Source: Cohnella candidum
GTDB lineage: Bacteria > Bacillota > Bacilli > Paenibacillales > Paenibacillaceae
Length of the DNA: 64,000 bases
Assembly: GCF_003713065.1 (NCBI RefSeq)
Contig: NZ_CP033433.1
Location: 5,109,501-5,173,500 of the forward strand
Reading direction: 5' to 3'
The notes under the pieces are model-generated. The model was not told where the DNA came from, ran no database searches, and worked only from the letters and a program-made list of their open reading frames with translations. Every line of letters starts with the position of its first letter. The stretch's first letter is position 1. Below, one piece after another: positions 51,351-59,575 of this stretch. A program made the translations under genes and the position numbers.

Positions 51351-54167
51351 GTGCAATCATCCGCGTTCATTGAGGAAAACGGTCTAACCGGAACCGGTTT
51401 TGCCGATGTAGAGTTGGCAAAGCTGCTTCCGAAAGATGCGACGGTCGACTTGATCGGAATGTTCGATGATGTGAGCGTTGCCTCTATGAGCGTCAAAATC
51501 AACATCCCGAAAGGTTCGGTCGGTAATGTAACGGTAGCTGGGGGCGCTTCCGGCAACACGGTCGACGTAGGGAACGAAGCAAAGATTTTGAAACTTGTCC
51601 TCAATGCCGTGATCAAGGTAACGGGCGGAGGCTCAATCGATAAAGCGACGGTGAACGAGGGCGCCCAAGGCTCTTCTTTCGAGAAGAAGCCCGCGGAAGT
51701 GGACGGCACCGGCAAGGATAAAATTGATGTGACGGCGCCGTTCATTCCTATCTTCGCAGGCGGCGGAGGTGGTGGAGGCGGAAATGGAAATGGGAACGGG
51801 AATGGAGATGGCGGAGGTCCGTCTTGTACCCAATGCCATAGTGCTCTTTTGTCCATGGTAACGGCAGAGGGCTATGTTTGGGAAAAAAGAAATGACCAAA
51901 GTGTCAGGGTTGGCACGGGATTCGATAAAAATATTTTTCGGTACTCAGTTGAAACTCCGAGGGATCTTGCTTCTTCAACGGTACCTATTACATTGACACC
52001 GGAAGACCCGGATGCGGAAATTGTTTACTATATTTCGTACGGAAAAGTGCCAATTGGCGCTACCCCAACGGGGACGCAAAAGGGAACGGCTCATTTTAAT
52101 ATCATGCTAAAGCCTCTTGAGGATGTTGATATCGAAGTCTTCGTCACGAGTCCGAACGGTCAGGGCCAGTATTACCACTTTATCTTCTATTACCACAGAA
52201 CGATACAAGAAGAGTTCCTGATCCGCAGTCATGCCTTTTACGATGAAGCAGGCCAATATATGAAATATTATTCATTGATTGCTGACCATTTGGTGCTTCA
52301 GCCTGGAGATAAAGTGGAAGTTTACCGAAAGCCAACAGATGGAAATCCGAGCTGGACGCTGACAGTCAACCCTGGTTACGCATTTGAAAGTCTTTCTGGC
52401 TATCATCCAACTTCAGGTCAAGATTCCGATCTATATATAAAAGTCAAACGCGCAGGCTCAACGATCAGCGAAGGCGATTACCACTATGATGGGGAACCGT
52501 TAAATGTTATAACCGATAGTGCTGGCGTAGCAGTCCGACCGTTGAACCGGAATGAGTTAAACATTGCGAGCGAAACGAATCCAGGTATTACAAATGGCTA
52601 CGAAGTAAGCTTTAACCGCGATGCGATGGGTCCACTTTTGAAAAGCGCAAAGTTTATCGATATTTACAGCACACCCACTTTGGGTAACTTTCCTGTACCT
52701 TACGCTGCAGTCAAGGAAGATGTGAAGCAGATTATCCCATTAGCTTCACCGATAGATATTGCGTTCTTGGGTGCTTCTTATCGGCACTATGATCTCGAAA
52801 TCTCACAAGTTTATGATAGCTATGTATATCTGTTTTTATATGACGAAGAACGACATCCTATAGGATACATGGCAATACTGATTAAATACGACGAAGAACA
52901 TGTAAGCAATGGGGCAACGGCGATGAAGAATGCGTCGCCCATTCTGAATCCTTCAGACGTATCAGCTCCGTCCCTTTCCGTGGTATCTTCGGTGGTTCCC
53001 GTCGGAAGCGAGTTGGTACTGACCAGCAGCGAAGAAGGAGTTGCGTACCTGGTACCTTCAGGAACTACCTACAACTCGAGGATGGAACTTCAACAAAAGG
53101 TGCAATCGGGGCAAGGGACAGCTCAAGCAATGAAGACTGGAAACCTTACGTTTATGCCTCTGAACGAATTGCCTGCAGGGTCTTGGAATCTCTATGGTAT
53201 TGACGTAAACGGAAACATTACTTCGCCGATAGCCATTACGATAGGTGATCCCGCACCGGTGCCGCTTGATCTCAGCAGTACGGGTACGCTTTCCCAAATG
53301 TACAATAATGGCGTCATCTTACGATTTAATGCGCAAATTGAGAACAACAAGGAGAACATGGCATCTTTAAAAGCGAGCATTTCGTTCGCCAACGATGGAG
53401 TGAATTTTCAGCCGCTTACTGCAGACGACACAGTGTCCACTGTCGGGGATTTGCTTTTCATTACATTCGGTCAACCTTATACAGGAACCGTTAATAGGAT
53501 CAAGATTGCCCATGGAGCGTTGAAGAATAAGCAAACGCAAGAAGCGTTGGCACAAGATATCATCAGTCCAGCGTTCGCAGAAGGGCCGATCGTGACGGTT
53601 CCAAGTTCACCTGGGCCCGTGATCTTGAACAATATTGGAGATTCTTTTACGTTTATGGTCGACAGGCCGTCCACGATCTATCTCACGCCTTTTGGCAGCC
53701 CGTTAACTCCGGAAAATCTCGAACAGTTAATCGCGCAAGGTAAAGCATTGAAAATAGTGATTACACAGGAAACGGCCAACCAACTCCTGTCTCTTGCGAC
53801 AACGGGTCTTTCACCCGGCCGCTATTTATTTATTGCTCTCGGAGGGGGCGCTAAAGAGGTGCGTCTCGCGATAACCCCGACTTTAGTTTCTAACCAGGTA
53901 CAATTGCATAACGTCGCAGGTGTAGAAGATGAGATCATCGTCAGTCAAATAACGGAAGGGGACGTTATTCGAGTCAGGGACTTTATGAATCCCTTGGGCA
54001 TACCCGTAAAAACCGAAATCGTGCCCCCGGGAAAATCAACAATAACTATCACCGGCGTTTCCTTGGATGACACAGGAGGCATTCTATCCATTACGAGAGA
54101 GAGCGTCGGAAAGGCAGAATCCGACCCCTCAACCTTTTACTATCCTCCAGTTGCAGGGCAACCCTGA
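51351..54167 (+). pseudogene. C-terminal part of the SLH-domain surface protein (beyond the TAG)
   Basis: 938 codons in the same frame as the SLH part. It continues the beta-helix-like region (VQSSAFIEENGLTGTGFADV, GSVGNVTVAGGASGNTVDVG), passes a Gly/Asn linker (GGGGGGGNGNGNGNGDGGG, 51763-51822), then a large exposed region. A cadherin-like beta-sandwich (FDKNIFRYSVETPRDLASST) and several further beta-rich domains are visible, with no catalytic motif I can name. From about 51880 the DNA is clearly poorer in G+C than neighbouring genes and richer in TTT/ATA-type codons, a sign of transfer or relaxed selection. No ribosome site precedes any early start, so independent translation is doubtful; suppression or read-through would be needed. 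It ends at a strong terminator. Confidence 0.75.
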
Positions 54168-54171
54168 ATCA

Positions 54172-54208
54172 AAAGCCGACTAGGAGTTAAGCTCCTGTCG
54201 GCTTTTAT
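54172..54208 (+). terminator. Terminator after the SLH protein gene
   Basis: AAAAGCCGAC (54172-54181) and AGGAG (54183-54187) pair with CTCCT (54193-54197) and GTCGGCTTTT (54198-54207), one bulged T. Confidence 0.9.
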
Positions 54209-54230
54209 TGTGCAAGTCACCGTTGTTCCA

Positions 54231-54422
54231 AATACCTGCTAATGTGCATGTATTTTAGCCGAATCCCGTTCAACGGACGTAAATTGGTGCAATCGTGCAG
54301 GTATTGAGCCCCGTTATGGCTCCCAAAGCGGATTCGTCATGGAATACCTGCATTTTGGCATCAATTGAATCCCCGCCGAGAACCGGTTTCGAAATTAATG
54401 CACATTTGCATCAATTGAATCG
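54231..54422. repeat. Degenerate ~50-bp repeats right of the SLH gene
   Basis: AATACCTGC occurs at 54232 and 54344, and inverted (GCAGGTATT) at 54298. GCATCAATTGAATC occurs at 54359 and 54409, 50 bp apart. No coding potential seen. Together with 49768-50213 it means non-coding repeats flank the SLH gene on both sides, though the sequences differ. Confidence 0.7.
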
Positions 54423-54452
54423 ATGGATCGTCTTTCAGCGCACCGGCATCCC

Positions 54453-55580
54453 TCAATAAGGCACCCACTGCAGCGTCCGCGCCCGGGCGAAGCGGTCGGA
54501 GACGAAGGGCCAGTTGACGACGTTCCACCAATCCCTGACGTAGGCGGCACGGTCGTTCTGGTGCTTGAGGTAGTAGGCGTGCTCCCACACGTCCAGCGGC
54601 AGCAAAGGAATGACGTCCCACTGCGACAGGTTTTGGTGCTTCTCCGCCGTCAGAATCTCCAACCGCCCGCTGCGGGGGCTCCAGACGAGGATGGCCCAGC
54701 CTCCGCCTTCGACCTTAATAGCCGCTTCGGAAAATTGCCTCTTGAACCCGTCGAAGCTGCCGAAGCTCCTGCCAATCTCGGCAGCGAGCGCGCCGCTGGG
54801 CTGGCCGATGGCTCTCGGCGTCATCGCGTCCCAGAAAATCGTATGCAAATAGTGGCCCGCGCCGTTAAAGGCGAGTTCCCGTTCCCAATGCTTCACCAGA
54901 TCGAAGTCGCCGGTCCTGCGGGCTTCCTCGAGCTTCTTTTCAGCTTTATTCAACCCGTCGACGTAGGATTGGTGGTGCTTGTCGTGGTGGATGCGCATCG
55001 TTTTCTCGTCGATCCAGGGCTCCAGCGCGTTATAGGGATAAGGCAATGGAGGCAGCGTATGCCCGCCGATCGCCACCGCTCGGGTCCCTCCCCAGGCTCC
55101 TGCAATGCCGAGGGGATTCGACCACGTTCCTTCGGGGCGCAGAGGAGAGTCCGCAGGCTCAGGACCGACGAAATCGTCCATTCCTTCGGGCTCGTCGACG
55201 TCCGATCGGAAAGCTTCCGACTCCTTGCGAACGAAGTCGAGCAACGCCGGCGCGGACGGCATTCGGCGCACGGCGGCGCTATGCTGTTGCAGAAGGCCGA
55301 GCTGGCGGACGAATTCCAACGTCTGGTGGCGCGCTCCTTCCAGCAGCTTGGACAGTTCCTCGCTGCCCCCGCCTTCCATTGCAGAACGAAGCTGATCTTG
55401 CGCCTGCTCCGACGTTCGGCCGAACACGCTCTCCCACTCCTGCATCAATCGGACATAGGGCCACTCCAGCCCGGGCACGATTTCCCGGATGACCGCCGCA
55501 TGTTCTTTTTCGCGCCTTTTCCACAACACGATTTCCTCCAGAATGCGGATCGGCATCCTGTCCCCGTATACCCGAAGCAT
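54453..55580 (-). CDS. Superoxide dismutase with N-terminal helical extension (SodF-like)
   Basis: 375 residues, against about 200 for a plain SOD. The C-terminal half (from about 173, HTLPPLPYPYNALEPWIDEK) is a complete Fe/Mn-SOD with ligands in TMRIHHDKHHQSYVDGL, NGAGHYLHTIFWDAM and [17 protein letters not shown]. Residues 1-150 are helical with LWKRREKEHAAVIREIVPGL, resembling DUF2935/hemerythrin-like domains. B. subtilis SodF is also extended, from memory. ATG 55580 follows GGGAGGGG; an upstream in-frame start at 55667 would run into the neighbouring gene. It lies downstream of the hydrolase gene on the same strand. Confidence 0.9.
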   Translation of the reverse strand: MLRVYGDRMPIRILEEIVLWKRREKEHAAVIREIVPGLEWPYVRLMQEWESVFGRTSEQAQDQLRSAMEGGGSEELSKLLEGARHQTLEFVRQLGLLQQHSAAVRRMPSAPALLDFVRKESEAFRSDVDEPEGMDDFVGPEPADSPLRPEGTWSNPLGIAGAWGGTRAVAIGGHTLPPLPYPYNALEPWIDEKTMRIHHDKHHQSYVDGLNKAEKKLEEARRTGDFDLVKHWERELAFNGAGHYLHTIFWDAMTPRAIGQPSGALAAEIGRSFGSFDGFKRQFSEAAIKVEGGGWAILVWSPRSGRLEILTAEKHQNLSQWDVIPLLPLDVWEHAYYLKHQNDRAAYVRDWWNVVNWPFVSDRFARARTLQWVPY

Positions 55581-55602
55581 GGCGAAACCCCTCCCGAGGC
55601 GA

Positions 55603-55623
55603 TTGGGTACTTTACGTACCCAA
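55603..55623. other. Perfect inverted repeat just upstream of the extended SOD gene
   Basis: TTGGGTAC (55603-55610) and GTACCCAA (55616-55623), 5-base spacer, 23 bp before the start codon. It lacks a T run, so an operator or mRNA 5' hairpin is more likely than a terminator. Confidence 0.6.
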
Positions 55624-55663
55624 CGTATGCCGGGGAGGGGCCGAATATGCCGACCTATGAAAA

Positions 55664-56698
55664 TCAAACGCTGACGGCATGGGTGCCGAACTTTTTCGTA
55701 ACCGTCGCGGTGTGCACTTCCTTAAGGAACACGGTGAGCCGGTCTACGTATTCCTTTTTGTGCGTGCGGAAAATCATTTCGTGAATGGCGCCTTTGACGA
55801 CCCACAGCTGCGAGTAGGGATTGGTCTGGACCTTCGCGACGTTTTCGGCCAAATAAACGGGAGCTTTGCGGTCGTTTGTTCCGTGGATCAGGAAGATCGG
55901 GAAGTCGAACGGCGTATCCTGCGCCAGCTTTGCGGGAACTTGGTCCAGCGACGTTCCGCCCATGATCGGCAGGAACCATTTGATCAGCGACAAAGTCGGA
56001 TATCTCGGAAGTTTCAACTGGGTCTGTTCGAGGTTATAGTATAGTGTATCTTCGTTCGGCAGGAACGTGCTGTCCAGAATCATCCCGTCGACGGGAGCAT
56101 GCTGCAGGGCCGCTTGAAGCGCCGTTCCGGCTCCCATGGAGAAGCCCCAGACGATCAGCTCTTCGGAGCCTTGCTGACGCGCGTATTGGATGGCGCCGAG
56201 CAGCTGCTTGGACTCGCGCACGCCGCCCGTCGCGGAGAGGCGGTGCTTGCCGTTCGCGAACCCGTAATCGAACATGAGGACGTTATAACCGAGTTTGTGA
56301 AGCATGTCCGCCAAGTCGTACATCGGAACCCAGCTTTCCTCGCGGTTCGCTCCATACCCGTGGCTGAGGACGATGCTTTGCCGGCTGCCTTCTACCGGAA
56401 TCCACCAGCCGTCTACGGTGCTTTTGCCGTCCGAGCTGGGGAATGTCACGTCGGAATACGCCAGATTTTTCGCCAACATCGGATTCGACGTCAGCGGCGA
56501 CACGTTAGGATGGGTCAATTTCCAAGCCATATAGGCATGAAAGCCTGCATATATCAGAACGAGGGCAAGTACGCCCGATAGGAAAACATACATCATCATA
56601 CGGCCGATGCGGCGGACGAGGGATTGCTCTCCGGGTTCCGGAAGGAGCGGGAGGGGGATGTTTCCTCCAAGGGCGACTGGTGCGGGCAGCGTTGTCAT
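55664..56698 (-). CDS. Membrane-anchored alpha/beta hydrolase
   Basis: A 344-residue protein with one membrane segment (MMMYVFLSGVLALVLIYAGF, about 34-53) and a periplasm-side or external hydrolase domain. The oxyanion region is VLSHGYGANRE. The nucleophile Ser is in VWGFSMGAGTALQAAL, a candidate Asp in IHGTNDRKAP, and the His in KGAIHEMIF. The substrate is unknown; esterase, lipase or dienelactone-hydrolase-type activity is possible. A cre-like site lies 20 bp upstream. The ribosome site (AGAGG) is modest. Confidence 0.87.
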   Translation of the reverse strand: MTTLPAPVALGGNIPLPLLPEPGEQSLVRRIGRMMMYVFLSGVLALVLIYAGFHAYMAWKLTHPNVSPLTSNPMLAKNLAYSDVTFPSSDGKSTVDGWWIPVEGSRQSIVLSHGYGANREESWVPMYDLADMLHKLGYNVLMFDYGFANGKHRLSATGGVRESKQLLGAIQYARQQGSEELIVWGFSMGAGTALQAALQHAPVDGMILDSTFLPNEDTLYYNLEQTQLKLPRYPTLSLIKWFLPIMGGTSLDQVPAKLAQDTPFDFPIFLIHGTNDRKAPVYLAENVAKVQTNPYSQLWVVKGAIHEMIFRTHKKEYVDRLTVFLKEVHTATVTKKFGTHAVSV

Positions 56699-56717
56699 TC
56701 GGGCATCGCCTCTTTTT

Positions 56718-56731
56718 TGTAAGCGTTTTTA
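56718..56731. promoter_or_regulatory. cre-like site upstream of the alpha/beta hydrolase gene
   Basis: TGTAAGCGTTTTTA matches the cre consensus at 13 of 14 positions and lies 20 bp before the hydrolase start. Confidence 0.5.
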
Positions 56732-56835
56732 TGGAGCGGGTTGTTCTCATCTTAGACCCAGAGACCTAGGGCGTCAATGAGCCTGAACGAAATGTAAATC
56801 CGGTGTAATCAAACTGTAATCCAAGCTGGAAGTCA

Positions 56836-56864
56836 TTTACTCCGGCGGGCGATTGCGTTATACT
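56836..56864 (+). promoter_or_regulatory. Putative promoter of the IclR-type regulator gene
   Basis: TTTACT (56836-56841) and TATACT (56859-56864), 17 bp apart, 45 bp before the start codon. Confidence 0.55.
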
Positions 56865-56908
56865 AGGCATAACGGTGTTTCATAGGATGAAACGAGGGAA
56901 TACGCAAA

Positions 56909-57652
56909 ATGGAAGAAGAAAAACGAACCGTCCGCGCCGTGGAGAGAGCGTTGGACGTCTTATTGTGTTTTACGGGAAAACCGGAGTGGGGATTGTCGGA
57001 AATCGCCGGACAGATCGGGCTTCACAAGAGTACGGTTCACCGGCTGCTCGCGACGCTTGAGGACCGGGGCTTCGTCATTCGGGACGACGCGACGGAAAAA
57101 TACAGGCTCGGCCTGCGCGTACTTGAATTGTCATCCAACTTGGCCCGCGAAGGCGATCCGTCGGTGGTGCTGCTGCCGGATATGGAGCGGTTGCGCGACG
57201 AAATCGACGAGACGGTCAGCCTCTATGTGAGAGACCGGAACGAGAGGGTTCGGATCCAAGCCGTGCAGAGCGGCCAGGCGATCCGCCGGGTTGCCACCGT
57301 GGGGGCGAGGCTGCCTTTGTCCGTGGGCGCGTCCAGCAAAGTGCTGCTGGCGTTCGACGAGCCATCCGTTCGTGATTCCGCCATGGCGGAGCCCACATGG
57401 CCCGCGGGACTGGACCGGACGGCTTACGCCCGGCAATTGGACGAGATCCACAGTCTGGGCTACGCGACAAGCTTCGAGGAACGCGAGCCGGGAGCGGCTG
57501 CCGTATCGGCTCCGATCTTCAATCGCGCAGGCAAGTTGGTCGCCGCGCTCGCGGTGTCGGGGCCATCCAACCGGCTGACGCCGGACGTCATGCACGAGCA
57601 TGCGCCGGCCATCATGGAGGCGGCCAAGCGGATGGGACGGCTGTTAGGGTAA
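56909..57652 (+). CDS. IclR-family transcriptional regulator
   Basis: 247 residues. The N-terminal winged helix (VERALDVLLCFTGKPEWGLS, IAGQIGLHKSTVHRLLATLE) and the C-terminal GAF-like effector domain (VGARLPLSVGASSKVLLAF, GAAAVSAPIFNRAGKLVAAL) are both complete. Such proteins often control aromatic or sugar acid catabolism; no target gene is adjacent. GAGGG precedes the ATG. It ends at a terminator. Confidence 0.93.
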   Translation: MEEEKRTVRAVERALDVLLCFTGKPEWGLSEIAGQIGLHKSTVHRLLATLEDRGFVIRDDATEKYRLGLRVLELSSNLAREGDPSVVLLPDMERLRDEIDETVSLYVRDRNERVRIQAVQSGQAIRRVATVGARLPLSVGASSKVLLAFDEPSVRDSAMAEPTWPAGLDRTAYARQLDEIHSLGYATSFEEREPGAAAVSAPIFNRAGKLVAALAVSGPSNRLTPDVMHEHAPAIMEAAKRMGRLLG

Positions 57653-57686
57653 CAGTAGGAACAAGTGGACAAATGAACAATGGTAG

Positions 57687-57718
57687 AAGCCGCCAGTCGT
57701 CGGACTGGCGGCTTTTCC
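57687..57718 (+). terminator. Terminator of the IclR gene
   Basis: AAGCCGCCAGTC (57687-57698) pairs perfectly with GACTGGCGGCTT (57703-57714), GTCG loop, then TT. Confidence 0.88.
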
Positions 57719-57812
57719 ATTTTGCTCCCTGACGATTCTCCCACGTTTTCTGCTAGAATGGAGGTTACCGTTAACCTTGCCGCCCTCGGCAGACCGGCAG
57801 CCTGCAGTCCTC

Positions 57813-59540
57813 ATGGGAGGGATCTATCTGAATCCGCTCAAGCTCAAAAGGAATTCCATCCAGTTCAAATTATTCTCAGGCGTGCTCATCGTCCTGGTCC
57901 CCTTGATTGCTCTCCTCTTTTTCAACAATTACTACGCCATTCACGTCGTCCGCGACCAAATATCCGTTTCCAACAAAAACACCATCTCGCTGTACATGCG
58001 CCAGATCGACGAGAATCTCGACGACGTCTCCAAATACATCTACAAACTGGCGTTAAGCGACCCCGACCTGATCGAGTTGAACCAGAAGGGATTGACGGAC
58101 AGCTACATGCTCTCCAAGGTGCGGCTGTCCAACGAATTGTCCCAGGACATCCTTCTGCTCAAGGCGGTCGACTCCATGTTCGTCTATTCGATTCCGAACC
58201 AAGACATTTTGAAAACGTACCGGAACTCCCCGTCCGACGCTTTATTCGTTTATTCGCAATTAATGACGAGGCTGCAGCCTGAAATGCAATCGAACGAGGA
58301 CATCACGAAGCAGTGGTACGCCGAAACGATCGGCAAAGAGCATTACCTCGTCACCTACTCCAAAACGGACAACGTCATCATCGGCGCGTGGGTGAACGTG
58401 AAAAACCTGCTGACGCCGATCAGTTACGTGAATAAGGGAGAAAACGTCACCCCTCTGTTCGCGACGGACCGGGGAGAGCCGCTCGTTAACGAGGATTTCG
58501 TCCGCGAGCATCAGATCGACCTCAACCGGCAAACGGACTCCTACTACATGTCGGGATCGAAAGAGCAATTCCTTGTCGTCGGCCAAAAATCGAGCATCAG
58601 CAACATCAGTCTCATCGCGCTCGTCCCGGACAGCGACATTTTGAAAGGGCTTCCTTATTTGACGAGGGTCATCATTCTCTGTTTTCTGGCGGTCGCGCTG
58701 CTCGTTCCGTTCTCCCTCATGATGCTCCGTAAGACGGTGCTGCTCCCGCTCAGGCGCATTCTAATGGCGATGAAGCTGGTCAAGGAAGGCAACCTGAAAG
58801 CCGCCATCACCCCTTACCGGACGTCCGACGAATTCGAAATCGTGAACGACTCGTTCAACGGCATGATCCAGGAGATCGAAACGCTGAAAATCAGCTACTA
58901 CGAAGAACAGCTCCAGAAACAGCAGGCGGAGCTCAAATACTACCAACTGCAAATCAAACCGCACTTTTTCCTGAACGCGATCAACATCATTTACAACCTG
59001 GCGCAAGTGAAGAAATATGAGCTCATCCAGGAGCTGTCCATCAGCCTGTCCCGATATTTCCGCTACATGCTGCAGACGAACCAGTATTCCGTTCCACTCG
59101 ACAAGGAGATCAAGCACATCCGGAATTACCTCGTGATCCAGGAGCATCGTTTTCCGAACCGGTTCCAATACGAAATCAACGTGGAAAACCAAGCGCTTCC
59201 GATCCCCGTGCCGCCTCTGGCCGTGCAGACGTTCGTGGAAAACGCGGTGAAACACGCCATGTCCATGGACAGGGTGATGAAGCTGACGATCGATGCCGAG
59301 CTCAGAAAAGACGAGGAGAGTACCCGGCTATGGATTCGCGTGCAGGACACCGGCACCGGATTTTCGGAAGAGGCGCTGGCCAAGCTGCGGGCAGGAGAGC
59401 GCATCGTGGATGAAGACGGGGAACACATCGGGGTCTCGAATATCCGCGAACGCCTACACCATTTGAACCCGGGCAGCGAACTGACGTTCACCAACAGGCC
59501 CGAGGGCGGCGCTTCGGTCGAAATGCTCATTCCCGTTTAA
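57813..59540 (+). CDS. Sensor histidine kinase, YesM family (locus 3)
   Basis: 575 residues from ATG 57813. Membrane segment 1 (FSGVLIVLVPLIALLFFNNY), extracellular sensor to about 285, segment 2 (VIILCFLAVALLVPFSLMML), HAMP, then the kinase. The H-box is unusual, IKPHFFLNAINIIYNL in place of PHFLYNTLN; the acceptor is His384. ATP-site motifs (VENAVKHAM, GVSNIRERL) are intact. The start is uncertain: a perfect GGGAGGGA (57815-57822) lies after the ATG and 5 bases before an in-frame CTG at 57828, which would give a more typical N-terminus (NPLKLKRNSIQFKLF). A GGTTA/TAACC inverted repeat lies at 57763-57776. Confidence 0.9.
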   Translation: MGGIYLNPLKLKRNSIQFKLFSGVLIVLVPLIALLFFNNYYAIHVVRDQISVSNKNTISLYMRQIDENLDDVSKYIYKLALSDPDLIELNQKGLTDSYMLSKVRLSNELSQDILLLKAVDSMFVYSIPNQDILKTYRNSPSDALFVYSQLMTRLQPEMQSNEDITKQWYAETIGKEHYLVTYSKTDNVIIGAWVNVKNLLTPISYVNKGENVTPLFATDRGEPLVNEDFVREHQIDLNRQTDSYYMSGSKEQFLVVGQKSSISNISLIALVPDSDILKGLPYLTRVIILCFLAVALLVPFSLMMLRKTVLLPLRRILMAMKLVKEGNLKAAITPYRTSDEFEIVNDSFNGMIQEIETLKISYYEEQLQKQQAELKYYQLQIKPHFFLNAINIIYNLAQVKKYELIQELSISLSRYFRYMLQTNQYSVPLDKEIKHIRNYLVIQEHRFPNRFQYEINVENQALPIPVPPLAVQTFVENAVKHAMSMDRVMKLTIDAELRKDEESTRLWIRVQDTGTGFSEEALAKLRAGERIVDEDGEHIGVSNIRERLHHLNPGSELTFTNRPEGGASVEMLIPV

Positions 59541-59575
59541 AATCAGCCGATTTCCTCAAGGAGGTTGCATACAAG

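Noticed and set aside
49768..54422. Insertion sequence or integrative element carrying the SLH gene
   Set aside because: No transposase or integrase, no terminal inverted repeats and no matching direct repeats on the two flanks; the left and right repeats differ in sequence.
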